Below are positions 41,623 through 50,520 of a stretch of 64,000 bases of DNA, piece by piece; the first letter of the stretch is position 1; the number at the start of each line of letters is the position of its first letter. Source of the stretch: CAZVGZ01 sp964627605 (lineage in GTDB: Bacteria > Latescibacterota > MWCZ01 > CAZVGZ01); the NCBI GenBank assembly GCA_964627605.1, contig CAZVGZ010000007.1, forward strand, positions 43,323 through 107,322. The letters are read 5' to 3'. Under the pieces are notes generated by a model, which ran no database searches, was not told where the DNA came from, and was given only the letters and a program-made list of their open reading frames with translations. A program made the position numbers and the translations under genes.

Positions 41623-42036
41623 TTAGAACGTATGCCGGATGACGAAACGGGTCTTTATGGGCAGTTTGTGACCAGCCAAGCGCATCGCTTCCCGGGCCAC
41701 ATCCTCCTCGACGCCTTCCATCTCGAACAGAACGCGACCGGGCTTGACAACCGCCACCCAGTGCTCAGGAGCGCCTTTACCCTTGCCCATCCGGGTTTCC
41801 GCCGGTTTCTCTGTCACCGGTTTGTCAGGATAAATCCTGATCCACACTTTTCCGCCACGCTTGATGTGTCTGGTCATCGCAACACGCGCCGCCTCGATCT
41901 GGCGGTTCGTCATCCAGGCAGCTTCCATCGCCTGGAGACCGTACTGACCGAACTGAACAAAGTTGCCGCGCTGCGCTACGCCGCGACGCCTGCCACGCTG
42001 CTGTTTTCTGTGCTTTACACGCTTGGGCATCAACAT
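41623..42036 (-). CDS. rplP: 50S ribosomal protein L16
   Basis: A 137-residue protein, MLMPKRVKHRKQQRGRRRG, with RMGKGKGAPEHWVAVVKPGR and the terminal ARE-AMRLAGHKLPIKTRFV. It organises the A-site region of the 50S. It lies 37 nt after rpsC. Confidence 0.98.
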   Translation of the reverse strand: MLMPKRVKHRKQQRGRRRGVAQRGNFVQFGQYGLQAMEAAWMTNRQIEAARVAMTRHIKRGGKVWIRIYPDKPVTEKPAETRMGKGKGAPEHWVAVVKPGRVLFEMEGVEEDVAREAMRLAGHKLPIKTRFVIRHTF

Positions 42037-42073
42037 GATTGCGTACCTTCAAAATATCTTTTCATGTTCACTA

Positions 42074-42727
42074 TCACGACTGCTCGGCGGCCTGTTCCGT
42101 ATCGAGAATCTCCCCTCGACAGATCCACACTTTGACGCCGATGGTCCCGTACGTCGTGTAGGCAGTCACGCGGGCGAAATCGATGTCTGCGCGGATCGTG
42201 TGAAGCGGCACGCGCCCCTCGTGATACTGCTCTCTGCGCGACATCTCAATGCCACCTAGCCGCCCTGCGCACAGAATGCGCACACCCTCGGCACCCATCC
42301 GCATAGTCGCCGCGACGGATTTTTTCATCGCTCGCCTGAATCCAACACGACCTTCTAGCTGGCGGGCCAATCCTTGAGCGACGAGTTCGGCATCCAACTC
42401 AGCGCGTTTGGTCTCTTGAATATTGATGTATATGTCTTCAGAGGTCAGCTTCTTGAGCTCATCGCGCAGCTTGTCAACTTCCTGCCCCTTCCGACCGATA
42501 ACGATCCCGGGCCGGGCCGTATGAATCGTGATCGAGACCCTCTTAGGGGTGCGCTCAATCTCTACCTTCGATACAGAAGCTCTTGAGAGACGGGTCTTGA
42601 TGTATCGGCGAAGGACCAGGTCTTCTTTGAGGAGCTGCGGAAACTCTCGGTCCGGGGCAAACCACCGGGATTCCCAGGTCTTGATGATTCCGAGGCGATA
42701 GCCAACTGGATGCGTCTTCTGACCCAC
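42074..42727 (-). CDS. rpsC: 30S ribosomal protein S3
   Basis: A 217-residue protein of the mRNA entry channel. It opens MGQKTHPVGYRLGIIKTWES and has the KH motif VIGRKGQEVDKLRDEL and the SRREQYHEGRVPLHTIRADI segment. Located between rplV and rplP. Confidence 0.98.
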   Translation of the reverse strand: MGQKTHPVGYRLGIIKTWESRWFAPDREFPQLLKEDLVLRRYIKTRLSRASVSKVEIERTPKRVSITIHTARPGIVIGRKGQEVDKLRDELKKLTSEDIYINIQETKRAELDAELVAQGLARQLEGRVGFRRAMKKSVAATMRMGAEGVRILCAGRLGGIEMSRREQYHEGRVPLHTIRADIDFARVTAYTTYGTIGVKVWICRGEILDTEQAAEQS

Positions 42728-42737
42728 GATAGGACTC

Positions 42738-43082
42738 CTAAGCTTGGACGACTACTGTAATGTGGCTGGTTCGTTTTCGAATCCAGGTAGCGCGCCCCAT
42801 CGCCCGGGGCCTAAATTTCTTGAACGTCTTACCCTCGTCCACGTAGACCTCTGATATCCTGATTGATTCAGGCTCAACACGCTCTGCATCTTCGCGATTC
42901 ATCAGATTGGCCACAGCCGATCGCACGGCCTTCTCAACTGGACGTGCTGCTGAATAGGGGCTGAAATGGAGCGCGTTAAGCGCTGACTCCACCTGCTGTC
43001 CTCTAATCTGGTCAACGACGCGACGCACTTTGCGGGCGGACATCCACCGGTACTTATGCACTGCACGGGCTTCGGCGGGCAT
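42738..43082 (-). CDS. rplV: 50S ribosomal protein L22
   Basis: A 114-residue protein that lines the exit tunnel: ARKVRRVVDQIRGQQVESAL, the hairpin and the FRPRAMGRATWIRKRTSHI signature. Located between rpsS and rpsC. Confidence 0.97.
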   Translation of the reverse strand: MPAEARAVHKYRWMSARKVRRVVDQIRGQQVESALNALHFSPYSAARPVEKAVRSAVANLMNREDAERVEPESIRISEVYVDEGKTFKKFRPRAMGRATWIRKRTSHITVVVQA

Positions 43083-43104
43083 GAATCGGTTTCCCTTCGA
43101 TCTC

Positions 43105-43398
43105 TTAAGCTACGGTTGCTGCGCGATCTTCGCGAGCAGCACCGGTTCCATGGCCTCTATAGGTCCGAGTTGGCGAAAATTCGCCCAACTTGTGCCCGAC
43201 CATAGCCTCGCTAATGAAAACTGGAATGAATTTGTTGCCATTGTGTACTGCCAGCGTGTGTCCAACGAAATCTGGAGAGATCGTCGAACGCCTTGACCAT
43301 GTTTTTATTACCCGCTTTTCGTTCGTACGGTTGAGTTCGTCAATCTTTTTCAAGAGACTCGCCTCTATGTAAGGACCTTTTTTAATCGAACGTGCCAT
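43105..43398 (-). CDS. rpsS: 30S ribosomal protein S19
   Basis: A 97-residue 30S-head protein, MARSIKKGPYIEASLLKKID, with IKTWSRRSTISPDFVGHTLA and KLGEFSPTRTYRGHG. Standard place between rplB and rplV. Confidence 0.98.
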   Translation of the reverse strand: MARSIKKGPYIEASLLKKIDELNRTNEKRVIKTWSRRSTISPDFVGHTLAVHNGNKFIPVFISEAMVGHKLGEFSPTRTYRGHGTGAAREDRAATVA

Positions 43399-43416
43399 CG
43401 GTGTTCTTCCTGCGGG

Positions 43417-44247
43417 TTAGCGCCGTTTGACGATTCGCCGGTCGGACGCTTTAGCCCGACGAGTTTTTAGACCTTTGGTCAGTTTGCCCCAAGGCGTACG
43501 GGGATGATGTCCTTGCCCGCCACCGCCGGACGCGCGGCCTTCGCCACCGCCGTTGGGGTGATCCACCGGGTTCATGGCTGCACCGCGGACTTTTGGACGC
43601 CTGCCCAACCAGCGGCTGCGACCGGCTTTACCCAGCGACAAGTCGCCGTGCTGCACATTACCCACCTGCCCCATCGTCGCCATACATGTAATGAGGATTT
43701 CGCGGGTCTCTCCTGAAGGAAGTCTTAGTAGAGCGTAGCGGCCTTCGCGGGCGACCAGTCGTGCTGAAGTTCCAGCACCTCGTGCGATCTCTCCACCGTG
43801 ACCAGGCTTGAGCTCTATGTTGTGCACCTCACTACCGACTGGTATATGGGAAAGCGGAAGCGCATTACCGGGCAGAATAGGTGCGCCTTCACCTGACTCG
43901 ACATTGGCTCCGACGCTCAACCCCACGGGAGAAATTATGTACCGCTTTTCACCGTCTGCATAGTGTATGAGAGCGATTCTGGCGGAGCGGTTCGGATCAT
44001 ATTCCACCGTCGCCACCCGACCAGGCACCCCGTGTTTGTTCCGCTTGAAGTCCACAATCCGATAGGTGCGCTTGTGGCCGCCGCCGCGCCGACGCATGGT
44101 GATGCGACCATGATTGTTGCGGCCACCTTTTCTTCTCATCGGTTCGCACAGCGTTGGCTCAGGCGTTGAGGTGGTTACGTCCTCAAATGTGTCGCCAGTA
44201 GCGTGCCGCAGTGTCGGAGTTGTGGGCCTGTATGTCCTATTCGGCAT
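43417..44247 (-). CDS. rplB: 50S ribosomal protein L2
   Basis: A 276-residue 23S protein required for peptidyl transferase assembly. It has KYRPTTP-like RTYRPTTPTLRHA, RKGGRNNHGRITMRRRGGGH and the conserved GRRPKVRGAAMNPVDHPNGG containing the critical His. Its start overlaps the end of rplW by 11 nt. Confidence 0.98.
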   Translation of the reverse strand: MPNRTYRPTTPTLRHATGDTFEDVTTSTPEPTLCEPMRRKGGRNNHGRITMRRRGGGHKRTYRIVDFKRNKHGVPGRVATVEYDPNRSARIALIHYADGEKRYIISPVGLSVGANVESGEGAPILPGNALPLSHIPVGSEVHNIELKPGHGGEIARGAGTSARLVAREGRYALLRLPSGETREILITCMATMGQVGNVQHGDLSLGKAGRSRWLGRRPKVRGAAMNPVDHPNGGGEGRASGGGGQGHHPRTPWGKLTKGLKTRRAKASDRRIVKRR

Positions 44248-44557
44248 CTGCTCCGCCTTCGTCGAACACGTCGATATAGTCGCCTTGGGCCACGGTCACC
44301 ACCGCTTTTTTCCACGAGGGGGTAAATCCTCCGCCCCTGGCGCGGTGCTTATAGCCCAGGCTCTTCTGTTTTCCGCGAACGTGCATCGTTCTGACGCTGG
44401 TGATCTTCACGTCCCAGAGCGTCTCAATCGCTCTCTTTATCTCTATTTTGTTGGCCCGCTTGTCCACGTCAAACACGAACTGGTTGCGACGTTCTTGGAG
44501 AAGCTGTGCCTTTTCTGTCACAACTGCCCGGCGGACGATGCTACGAGGGTCTTTCAT
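44237..44557 (-). CDS. rplW: 50S ribosomal protein L23
   Basis: A 106-residue exit-tunnel protein that docks SRP and trigger factor. It shows VTEKAQLLQERRNQFVFDVD and NKIEIKRAIETLWDVKITSV. It starts 3 nt after rplD and overlaps rplB. Confidence 0.96.
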   Translation of the reverse strand: MKDPRSIVRRAVVTEKAQLLQERRNQFVFDVDKRANKIEIKRAIETLWDVKITSVRTMHVRGKQKSLGYKHRARGGGFTPSWKKAVVTVAQGDYIDVFDEGGADAE

Positions 44558-44560
44558 CTG

Positions 44561-45181
44561 TTACGCGCCCTCCCCCAACCGCGCCATCGCCGATTCGCTA
44601 ACAAGCATATGCCTGGCCCTGGCTACGTCGTAAATGTTTACCGCGTCCGCAGGCTCAACAACCAACCGAGGCAGATTGCGACACGCCCGAAGAAACCCCT
44701 CGGTGGGCTCATGGACGACCCAAAGCGTATCCGTGTTCGCCAGACCGATGGCGTTCAAAACCCCGTGCACTTCCTTTGTCTTGCCAGACTCAAGAGGTAG
44801 GTCAGGAAGAACACTGACCAACCCGTCGGTCGCTTTCGCACTCAGAGTTGATATAAGAGCCGTACGGCGCATTTTCTTGTTTAGCTTTTGCCGGTACGAC
44901 CTCGGCGAAGGACCGAAAGCAACACCACCACCGCGATGATGCGGCGATTTCCTGTCGCCAATCCTGGCTCTGCCGGTCTTTTTCTGACGCCACGGTTTGG
45001 CAGTGCTACCATTCACCATTGCGCGGGTCTGCGTGGCGGCGTTGCCCTGGCGTCTGTTCGCTAGATGCGCGACCACCGCCTGATGGACTAGAGCCTTACT
45101 CACCGGTGCCTCAAACACCGCCGAGGGCAGCTCTACTGTACCATCGGACTGACCGTCCTGTGTGTATTTGGCCGCCGTCAT
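44561..45181 (-). CDS. rplD: 50S ribosomal protein L4
   Basis: A 206-residue tunnel protein with the extended loop NGSTAKPWRQKKTGRARIGD and HHRGGGVAFGPSPRSY. In enterobacteria it regulates the S10 operon. Its ATG overlaps the rplC stop (ATGA). Confidence 0.97.
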   Translation of the reverse strand: MTAAKYTQDGQSDGTVELPSAVFEAPVSKALVHQAVVAHLANRRQGNAATQTRAMVNGSTAKPWRQKKTGRARIGDRKSPHHRGGGVAFGPSPRSYRQKLNKKMRRTALISTLSAKATDGLVSVLPDLPLESGKTKEVHGVLNAIGLANTDTLWVVHEPTEGFLRACRNLPRLVVEPADAVNIYDVARARHMLVSESAMARLGEGA

Positions 45182-45810
45182 TTGGCTGTCCGTTCGTCAG
45201 TAGTGATCAGCAGTTCGCCGCCGGGAGCGCCGGGTACAGCACCGCGAATAATCAGAAGGCCACGCTCGCTGTCCACGTTCAATATCTCAAGCCCCTTTAT
45301 GGTGCGCTGCTTACCGCCCATTCGCCCTGGCAGTTTCTGACCTGGCCAGACGCGGCTAGGTGTCGCTGAAGCACCAATTGAGCCAGGAATACGATGACAA
45401 CGATGGCCGTGGGAGGCAGATCCACCACCGAAGTTGTACCGTTTCACAACGCCCTGAAAGCCCCGACCTTTGGTCATCCCACGAACCTTGACACGGTCCC
45501 CAGCCTCGAATATGTCCGCTCCGACGGCTGCACCGACCTCCAGTTCAAGGCTGTCCAGTCTTAGCTCTCGAACTTTACGCATCGCAGCGACAGACGCCTT
45601 ATCGAAAAGCCCCATCCGGGCTTTCGTGGGTGGCCGTCTCTTTTTGTGGGGGTCGATACCGACGACGTAGGCCGTGTACCCGTCGCGGTCTTCTGTTCGC
45701 CGATCAAGGATAAACGCCTCTGGCACTGCGACGGCGGTGATAGCATGTTCACGACCGGTTTCGTCGTAGATGCGCGTCATCCCCACTTTGGTTCCAATAA
45801 TCTGCTTCAT
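45178..45810 (-). CDS. rplC: 50S ribosomal protein L3
   Basis: A 210-residue protein, MKQIIGTKVGMTRIYDETGR, with VKRYNFGGGSASHGHRCHRI and PSRVWPGQKLPGRMGGKQRT, the core extension near the peptidyl transferase center. The ATG at 45810 is used because family similarity starts there; the frame is open upstream. Confidence 0.97.
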   Translation of the reverse strand: MKQIIGTKVGMTRIYDETGREHAITAVAVPEAFILDRRTEDRDGYTAYVVGIDPHKKRRPPTKARMGLFDKASVAAMRKVRELRLDSLELEVGAAVGADIFEAGDRVKVRGMTKGRGFQGVVKRYNFGGGSASHGHRCHRIPGSIGASATPSRVWPGQKLPGRMGGKQRTIKGLEILNVDSERGLLIIRGAVPGAPGGELLITTDERTAK

Positions 45811-45820
45811 TGCCCGATCC

Positions 45821-46129
45821 CTAAACCTGAATCTCGACGTCCACACCCACCGGCAGATCAAGTTTCAATAGCGAGTCCACCGTCTGTGGGGTCGATTCGT
45901 AGATATCTATAAGCCGCTTGTGAACACGACGCTCAAACTGTTCGCGTGACTTGATATTCACATGAGGCGAACGAAGAACGGTGAACACAGTGCGTTTAGT
46001 TGGCAGCGGAATCGGCCCTTTGATTCTCGCGCCGCTTCTTTTGGCTGCACGTACGACCTCGTCGGATGACCGATCAAGTATCGTGTGGTCATAGGCTCTA
46101 AGCCAAATTCTTATCTTCTGTCCAGGCAT
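45821..46129 (-). CDS. rpsJ: 30S ribosomal protein S10
   Basis: A 102-residue protein (NusE) that works in the ribosome and in NusG-linked antitermination. It opens MPGQKIRIWLRAYDHTILDR and ends SLLKLDLPVGVDVEIQV. The frame extends upstream into tuf1 without homology, so the ATG at 46129 is the start. First gene of the S10 block, 31 nt after tuf1. Confidence 0.97.
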   Translation of the reverse strand: MPGQKIRIWLRAYDHTILDRSSDEVVRAAKRSGARIKGPIPLPTKRTVFTVLRSPHVNIKSREQFERRVHKRLIDIYESTPQTVDSLLKLDLPVGVDVEIQV

Positions 46130-46159
46130 CAGGCCGATCTTTCCGCTAGATCGCGGATA

Positions 46160-47391
46160 TCTATTCGTTAACTTTGATGACGGTACCGGCACCAACTGTC
46201 CGGCCGCCTTCACGGATTGCGAACCGAAGACCCTCTTCCAAAGCGATCGGTGTGATGAGAGATGCCGAAAGCTCGGTGTTGTCACCAGGCATCACCATCT
46301 CAACACCCTCTGGAAGCTCTATAGCACCGGTTACGTCCGTCGTTCGGAAATAGAACTGAGGACGATAACCACCGAAAAACGGCTTGTGGCGACCACCTTC
46401 TTCCTTAGTCAAAACGTAGACCTGGGCCTCAAACTCAGTGTGAGGACTTATCGAGCCAGGAGCCGCCAAGACCATTCCGCGCTCAAGCTCTTCCTTGTCT
46501 ACACCACGAAGGAGAAGACCGATATTGTCGCCTGCCTCGGCGCGGTCCAGTAGCTTGCGGAACATCTCTACGCCCGTGACGACCGTCTTGCGAGTCTCAC
46601 GAATGCCGACTAAGTCGAGTTCATTGCCAACCTCTACCACACCGCGATCAACACGACCTGTTCCAACCGTTCCACGGCCTGTGATACTGAACACATCCTC
46701 TACAGGCATCAAAAACGGACGGTCGATGTCACGCTCTGGGATCGGGATATAGCTGTCAAGAGCATCGATAAGCTCTGGGATACAGGCCGATTTCTCTTCG
46801 TCGTCAGGGTTCTCCAATGCTGCCAATGCGCTGCCCCTGATGATTGGAATATCATCTCCTGGAAACTCATACTGGCTCAAAAGTTCGCGGACCTCAAGCT
46901 CAACCAACTCCAGGAGCTCTTCATCGTCAACCATGTCAACCTTGTTGAGGAAGACAACGATGAAAGGAACGCCAACCTGACGCGCAAGAAGAATGTGCTC
47001 GCGGGTCTGGGGCATCGGACCGTCGGCGGCGCTGACTACCAAAACCGCGCCGTCCATCTGGGCTGCACCGGTAATCATATTTTTGACGTAATCCGCATGA
47101 CCAGGACAGTCTACATGTGCGTAATGACGCGCCTCAGACTGATACTCAACGTGAGCCGTCGCGATGGTGATACCGCGCTCACGCTCTTCTGGAGCTTTGT
47201 CGATCTCGTCAAATGGCACGAAATCGGCCAGACCCTTCTTCGCTAAAACCTCTGTAATCGCAGTGGTTAGCGTCGTCTTGCCGTGATCTACGTGACCGAT
47301 TGTACCTACGTTCACGTGAGGCTTCGTGCGCTCAAACTTCTCCTTGGCCATCAATCTCTCTCCTACTTACGCCGCGACCGCGCGGCCGGTC
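46160..47391. repeat. 1,232-bp direct repeat, copy 1 (tuf1 plus fusA tail)
   Basis: As far as read by eye, identical to 62257-63488. It spans the whole tuf gene, the ribosome site and the last 25 nt of fusA. The flanks differ immediately outside. Confidence 0.93.
46161..47351 (-). CDS. tuf: Elongation factor Tu (copy 1)
   Basis: A 396-residue GTPase that delivers aminoacyl-tRNA. G1 GHVDHGKT, G3 DCPGH, G4 NKVD and the C-terminal GGRTVGAGTV are intact. The start is the ATG at 47351 behind AGGAGAGAG; a TTG lies directly before it. It sits in the canonical fusA-tuf-rpsJ position and encodes the same protein as copy 2. Confidence 0.98.
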   Translation of the reverse strand: MAKEKFERTKPHVNVGTIGHVDHGKTTLTTAITEVLAKKGLADFVPFDEIDKAPEERERGITIATAHVEYQSEARHYAHVDCPGHADYVKNMITGAAQMDGAVLVVSAADGPMPQTREHILLARQVGVPFIVVFLNKVDMVDDEELLELVELEVRELLSQYEFPGDDIPIIRGSALAALENPDDEEKSACIPELIDALDSYIPIPERDIDRPFLMPVEDVFSITGRGTVGTGRVDRGVVEVGNELDLVGIRETRKTVVTGVEMFRKLLDRAEAGDNIGLLLRGVDKEELERGMVLAAPGSISPHTEFEAQVYVLTKEEGGRHKPFFGGYRPQFYFRTTDVTGAIELPEGVEMVMPGDNTELSASLITPIALEEGLRFAIREGGRTVGAGTVIKVNE

Positions 47392-49469
47392 GCCTTGGCT
47401 ACAATCTCGTCAGCGGTCGCCTGCGGCATCGCTGCATATTGATAAAATTCCATCGAATAGATCGCCCGCCCCTGCGTCATAGACCGAAGTTCAGTCGAGT
47501 AACCGAACATTTCGCTCAATGGCACAACGGCCTCTATCACCTGTGCGTCGGCGCGTTGGGTGAAACCTTCAACCTGACCACGCCTACCGCTTAGATTGCC
47601 CATTACATCGCCCATATAGTCCTGCGGGCAGACAACTTCGACCTTCATCAACGGCTCCAATAAAACAGGTGCCCCTCTTCTGGACGCCTCCCTGAACGCC
47701 ATTGAACCCGCAACCTTAAACGCCATCTCGTTCGAATCGACTTCATGATAGGAACCGTCCACCAAATCCACTTCCACATCTTCCATAGGAAATCCAGCTA
47801 CAGGACCGCTCTCCATCGCCGACTTGATCCCTGCGGCGACCGACGAGATGTACTCCCTGGGAATGGCTCCGCCGGTGATCTGATCGTTGAACACAAAACC
47901 GGTGCCTGCCTCGCCGGGGCGAGCGACAATGGTAACGTCGCCATACTGACCACGACCGCCAGACTGACGGATATAGCGCCCAACCTCTCTGACCTCCTTG
48001 GTGATCGCTTCTTTATAGGCGACCTGCGGGCGACCGACGTTCGCATCGACGGAAAATTCCCACCTAAGACGATCGACGATGACCTCCAAATGCAGTTCAC
48101 CCATCCCAGAAATCAGCGTTTGGCCGGTATCTTCGTCACTCCTGACACCGAACGTAGGGTCTTCCTCGGCAAGACGGGAGAGGGCAACGCCCAACTGTTC
48201 TTGATCGGCCCTGGTTTTAGGCTCAATCGCAACAGCGATGACAGGCTCGGGGAACGTCATCCGCTCCAGTACCACCGGATAGCCCTCGTCACAGAGCGTG
48301 TCGCCTGTGGAAGTGTTCTTGAGACCGATGGCTGCGGCTATGTCACCAGCGTGTACTGTCTCTATCTCTTCGCGCTTGTTGGCATGCATCTGGAGGATGC
48401 GGCCAATCCGCTCGCGCTTGCCGGAGGCGCTGTTGAAGACGTAGGAGCCTGATTTAAGGTTGCCTGAATAGACACGGAAGAAAGTCAAGCGGCCTACAAA
48501 CGGATCGGTCATGATCTTAAAGGCCAGGGCGCTGAACGGCTCGTCGTCCGACGCCTTGCGCTCAATCATCTCGGTCTCATCGTCTATGCCGTGCCCCTCG
48601 ACAGCGGTGACATCCTCTGGAGATGGGAGGAAATCCACTACCGAGTCCAAAAGCCTCTGTATGCCCTTGTTGCGGAATGCTGACCCGCAGAGAACCGGAA
48701 CAATCCGGCATGAGCATGTGCCAGTTCTAATCGCACGGCGGACATCATCTTCGGTGATGCCATCGGCATCATCGGCGAGGTATTTGTCCATCAGGTCGTT
48801 GTCAAACTCGGCGATATCCTCAAGGAGCCTCTCCCGATATCGGGTGGCGAGGTCTTCCAAATCTTTGGGAATCTCAGCCTCAAGATATACCGATCCCAGC
48901 GTCTCATCCTGATAGGTTATCGCCTTCATCTGAATAAGATCGATAATCCCGGTAAACAGGTCGCCGGAGCCCATCGGAAGCTGGGTGACCACGAACGAAC
49001 CACCGAGCCGCTCATTCATCATCTCAAGGACATTGAAGAAGTCGGCACCCATCCGGTCCATCTTGTTCACAAACGCCAACCGGGGGACACCGTATTTGTC
49101 GGCCTGCCTCCACACGGTCTCCGACTGCGGCTCCACGCCACCAACGCCGCAAAACAGCCCCATCGCACCATCTAGCACCCTAAGCGAGCGCTCGACTTCA
49201 GCCGTGAAATCGACATGACCTGGCGTGTCAATAATGTTTATCCGGTGGTCATTCCATGTGCAGGTGGTGGCGGCGGAGGTGATCGTAATTCCGCGCTCTT
49301 TCTCCTGCTCCATCCAGTCCATCGTGGCTGCGCCCTCATGGACTTCGCCCATGCGATGGAGTTTGCCGGTATAGTACAGAATCCGCTCTGTAGTCGTCGT
49401 TTTGCCAGCATCAATATGCGCCATGATGCCGATATTGCGGATCTTTGTCAGCGGATAGGATCGTTTCAT
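47367..49469 (-). CDS. fusA: Elongation factor G
   Basis: The 700-residue housekeeping translocase. It starts MKRSYPLTKIRNIGIMAHID; GTPase motifs AHIDAGKTT, DTPGHVDF and NKMD are all intact, in contrast to the paralogue at 16894. Domain IV has DGSYHEVDSNEMAFK. The ATG at 49469 is used because homology begins there. Located between rpsG and tuf1. Confidence 0.98.
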   Translation of the reverse strand: MKRSYPLTKIRNIGIMAHIDAGKTTTTERILYYTGKLHRMGEVHEGAATMDWMEQEKERGITITSAATTCTWNDHRINIIDTPGHVDFTAEVERSLRVLDGAMGLFCGVGGVEPQSETVWRQADKYGVPRLAFVNKMDRMGADFFNVLEMMNERLGGSFVVTQLPMGSGDLFTGIIDLIQMKAITYQDETLGSVYLEAEIPKDLEDLATRYRERLLEDIAEFDNDLMDKYLADDADGITEDDVRRAIRTGTCSCRIVPVLCGSAFRNKGIQRLLDSVVDFLPSPEDVTAVEGHGIDDETEMIERKASDDEPFSALAFKIMTDPFVGRLTFFRVYSGNLKSGSYVFNSASGKRERIGRILQMHANKREEIETVHAGDIAAAIGLKNTSTGDTLCDEGYPVVLERMTFPEPVIAVAIEPKTRADQEQLGVALSRLAEEDPTFGVRSDEDTGQTLISGMGELHLEVIVDRLRWEFSVDANVGRPQVAYKEAITKEVREVGRYIRQSGGRGQYGDVTIVARPGEAGTGFVFNDQITGGAIPREYISSVAAGIKSAMESGPVAGFPMEDVEVDLVDGSYHEVDSNEMAFKVAGSMAFREASRRGAPVLLEPLMKVEVVCPQDYMGDVMGNLSGRRGQVEGFTQRADAQVIEAVVPLSEMFGYSTELRSMTQGRAIYSMEFYQYAAMPQATADEIVAKATGRAVAA

Positions 49470-49582
49470 CGTTCTAAGTGCCGAACCCCTCAACACGCGT
49501 CCGCCAACTAACGACGGTGCGAATGCAGACGAACGCGCCGGTGCCCGATCAAAGGCACCGGCGCGCCGGTTCTATAGTAAGT

Positions 49583-50056
49583 TTAGGTTAATCGATAGTG
49601 AGAGAAAGCTCGGTTGGCCTCGGCCATTCGGTGCGTATCCTCTTTGCGGCGGATAGCCGCGCCTTCGTTATTGGCTGCCTGAAAAATCTCGCTTGCCAAA
49701 CGGTCGGCCATGGTCCGTTCGCTGCGCTCGGATGAGTACTGGATCAGCCACCTGATGGCCAACGCTAGCCGCCGCTCAGGGCGGACCTCGACCGGAATCT
49801 GATATGTCGAACCGCCAACTCGCCGCGACCGAACCTCCACCACCGGCTTGATCGCGTCCAGAGCTTTTTGGAACTGGTCAATTCCGTCCTGCCCGGTGCG
49901 CTCAGCGACCTTGTCCACAGCATTGTAGAACGTGCGCTCGGCGGTACTCTTTTTACCGTCCTGCATGAGGTTGTTGATAAACCTTGTCACCAGGACACTA
50001 CTAAATTTCGGATCGGGCAGTAGTTCGCGCTTTATGGCCGGCCGCTTCCTAGACAT
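49583..50056 (-). CDS. rpsG: 30S ribosomal protein S7
   Basis: A 157-residue 16S 3'-domain organiser that regulates the str operon in E. coli. It shows LLPDPKFSSVLVTRFINNLM, DGKKSTAERTFYNAVD, VRSRRVGGSTYQIPVEVRPE and a C-terminal AFSHYRLT. Located between rpsL and fusA. Confidence 0.98.
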   Translation of the reverse strand: MSRKRPAIKRELLPDPKFSSVLVTRFINNLMQDGKKSTAERTFYNAVDKVAERTGQDGIDQFQKALDAIKPVVEVRSRRVGGSTYQIPVEVRPERRLALAIRWLIQYSSERSERTMADRLASEIFQAANNEGAAIRRKEDTHRMAEANRAFSHYRLT

Positions 50057-50086
50057 CTGTTCTAAACACCTTCCCTTGGACCGTGA

Positions 50087-50458
50087 TTATCGAGGCCGTT
50101 TTGTTCCGTATTTGGACCGTCCCTGATTTCGCCCTTCCACTCCCGAAGCGTCCAAAACGCCGCGGATGATATGGTAGCGAACCCCAGGCACGTCTCTTAC
50201 ACGACCGCCCCTGATTAGGACAATCGAATGCTCTACTAAGTTGTGTCCCTCGCCGGGAATATAGACTGTAACTTCCCGACCGTTTGTCAGACGGACCCGT
50301 GCGATCTTTCTAAGAGCCGAGTTCGGCTTTTTTGGCTGAGTTGTCTTGACCTGCGTGCAGACACCGCGCTTTTGAGGGCAGCCTCTGAGATCAGGAGCCT
50401 TCCTTTTTGCGTGGGCCGGCTTGCGACCGTGACGTATTAGCTGGTTAATCGTTGGCAT
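50087..50458 (-). CDS. rpsL: 30S ribosomal protein S12
   Basis: A 123-residue decoding-site protein: MPTINQLIRHGRKPAHAKRK, CPQKRGVCTQVKTTQPKKPN, with the Lys of TQPKKPNSALRK where streptomycin resistance arises in other bacteria, and VRYHIIRGVLDASGVEGRN. First gene of the str block. Confidence 0.98.
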   Translation of the reverse strand: MPTINQLIRHGRKPAHAKRKAPDLRGCPQKRGVCTQVKTTQPKKPNSALRKIARVRLTNGREVTVYIPGEGHNLVEHSIVLIRGGRVRDVPGVRYHIIRGVLDASGVEGRNQGRSKYGTKRPR

Positions 50459-50520
50459 CGATTCTCCATTGTGTGCCGAAAAGTCAATTTGCAGACAGAC
50501 CTCGAAGGGTACCGAGGCTG

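Noticed and set aside
44114..44800. A 228-codon + strand frame opposite rplW/rplD
   Set aside because: Antisense to highly conserved genes; the open frame follows from their codon bias.
46495..46752. 85-codon + strand frame found identically in both tuf loci
   Set aside because: Its repetition only reflects the tuf duplication; it is antisense to EF-Tu.
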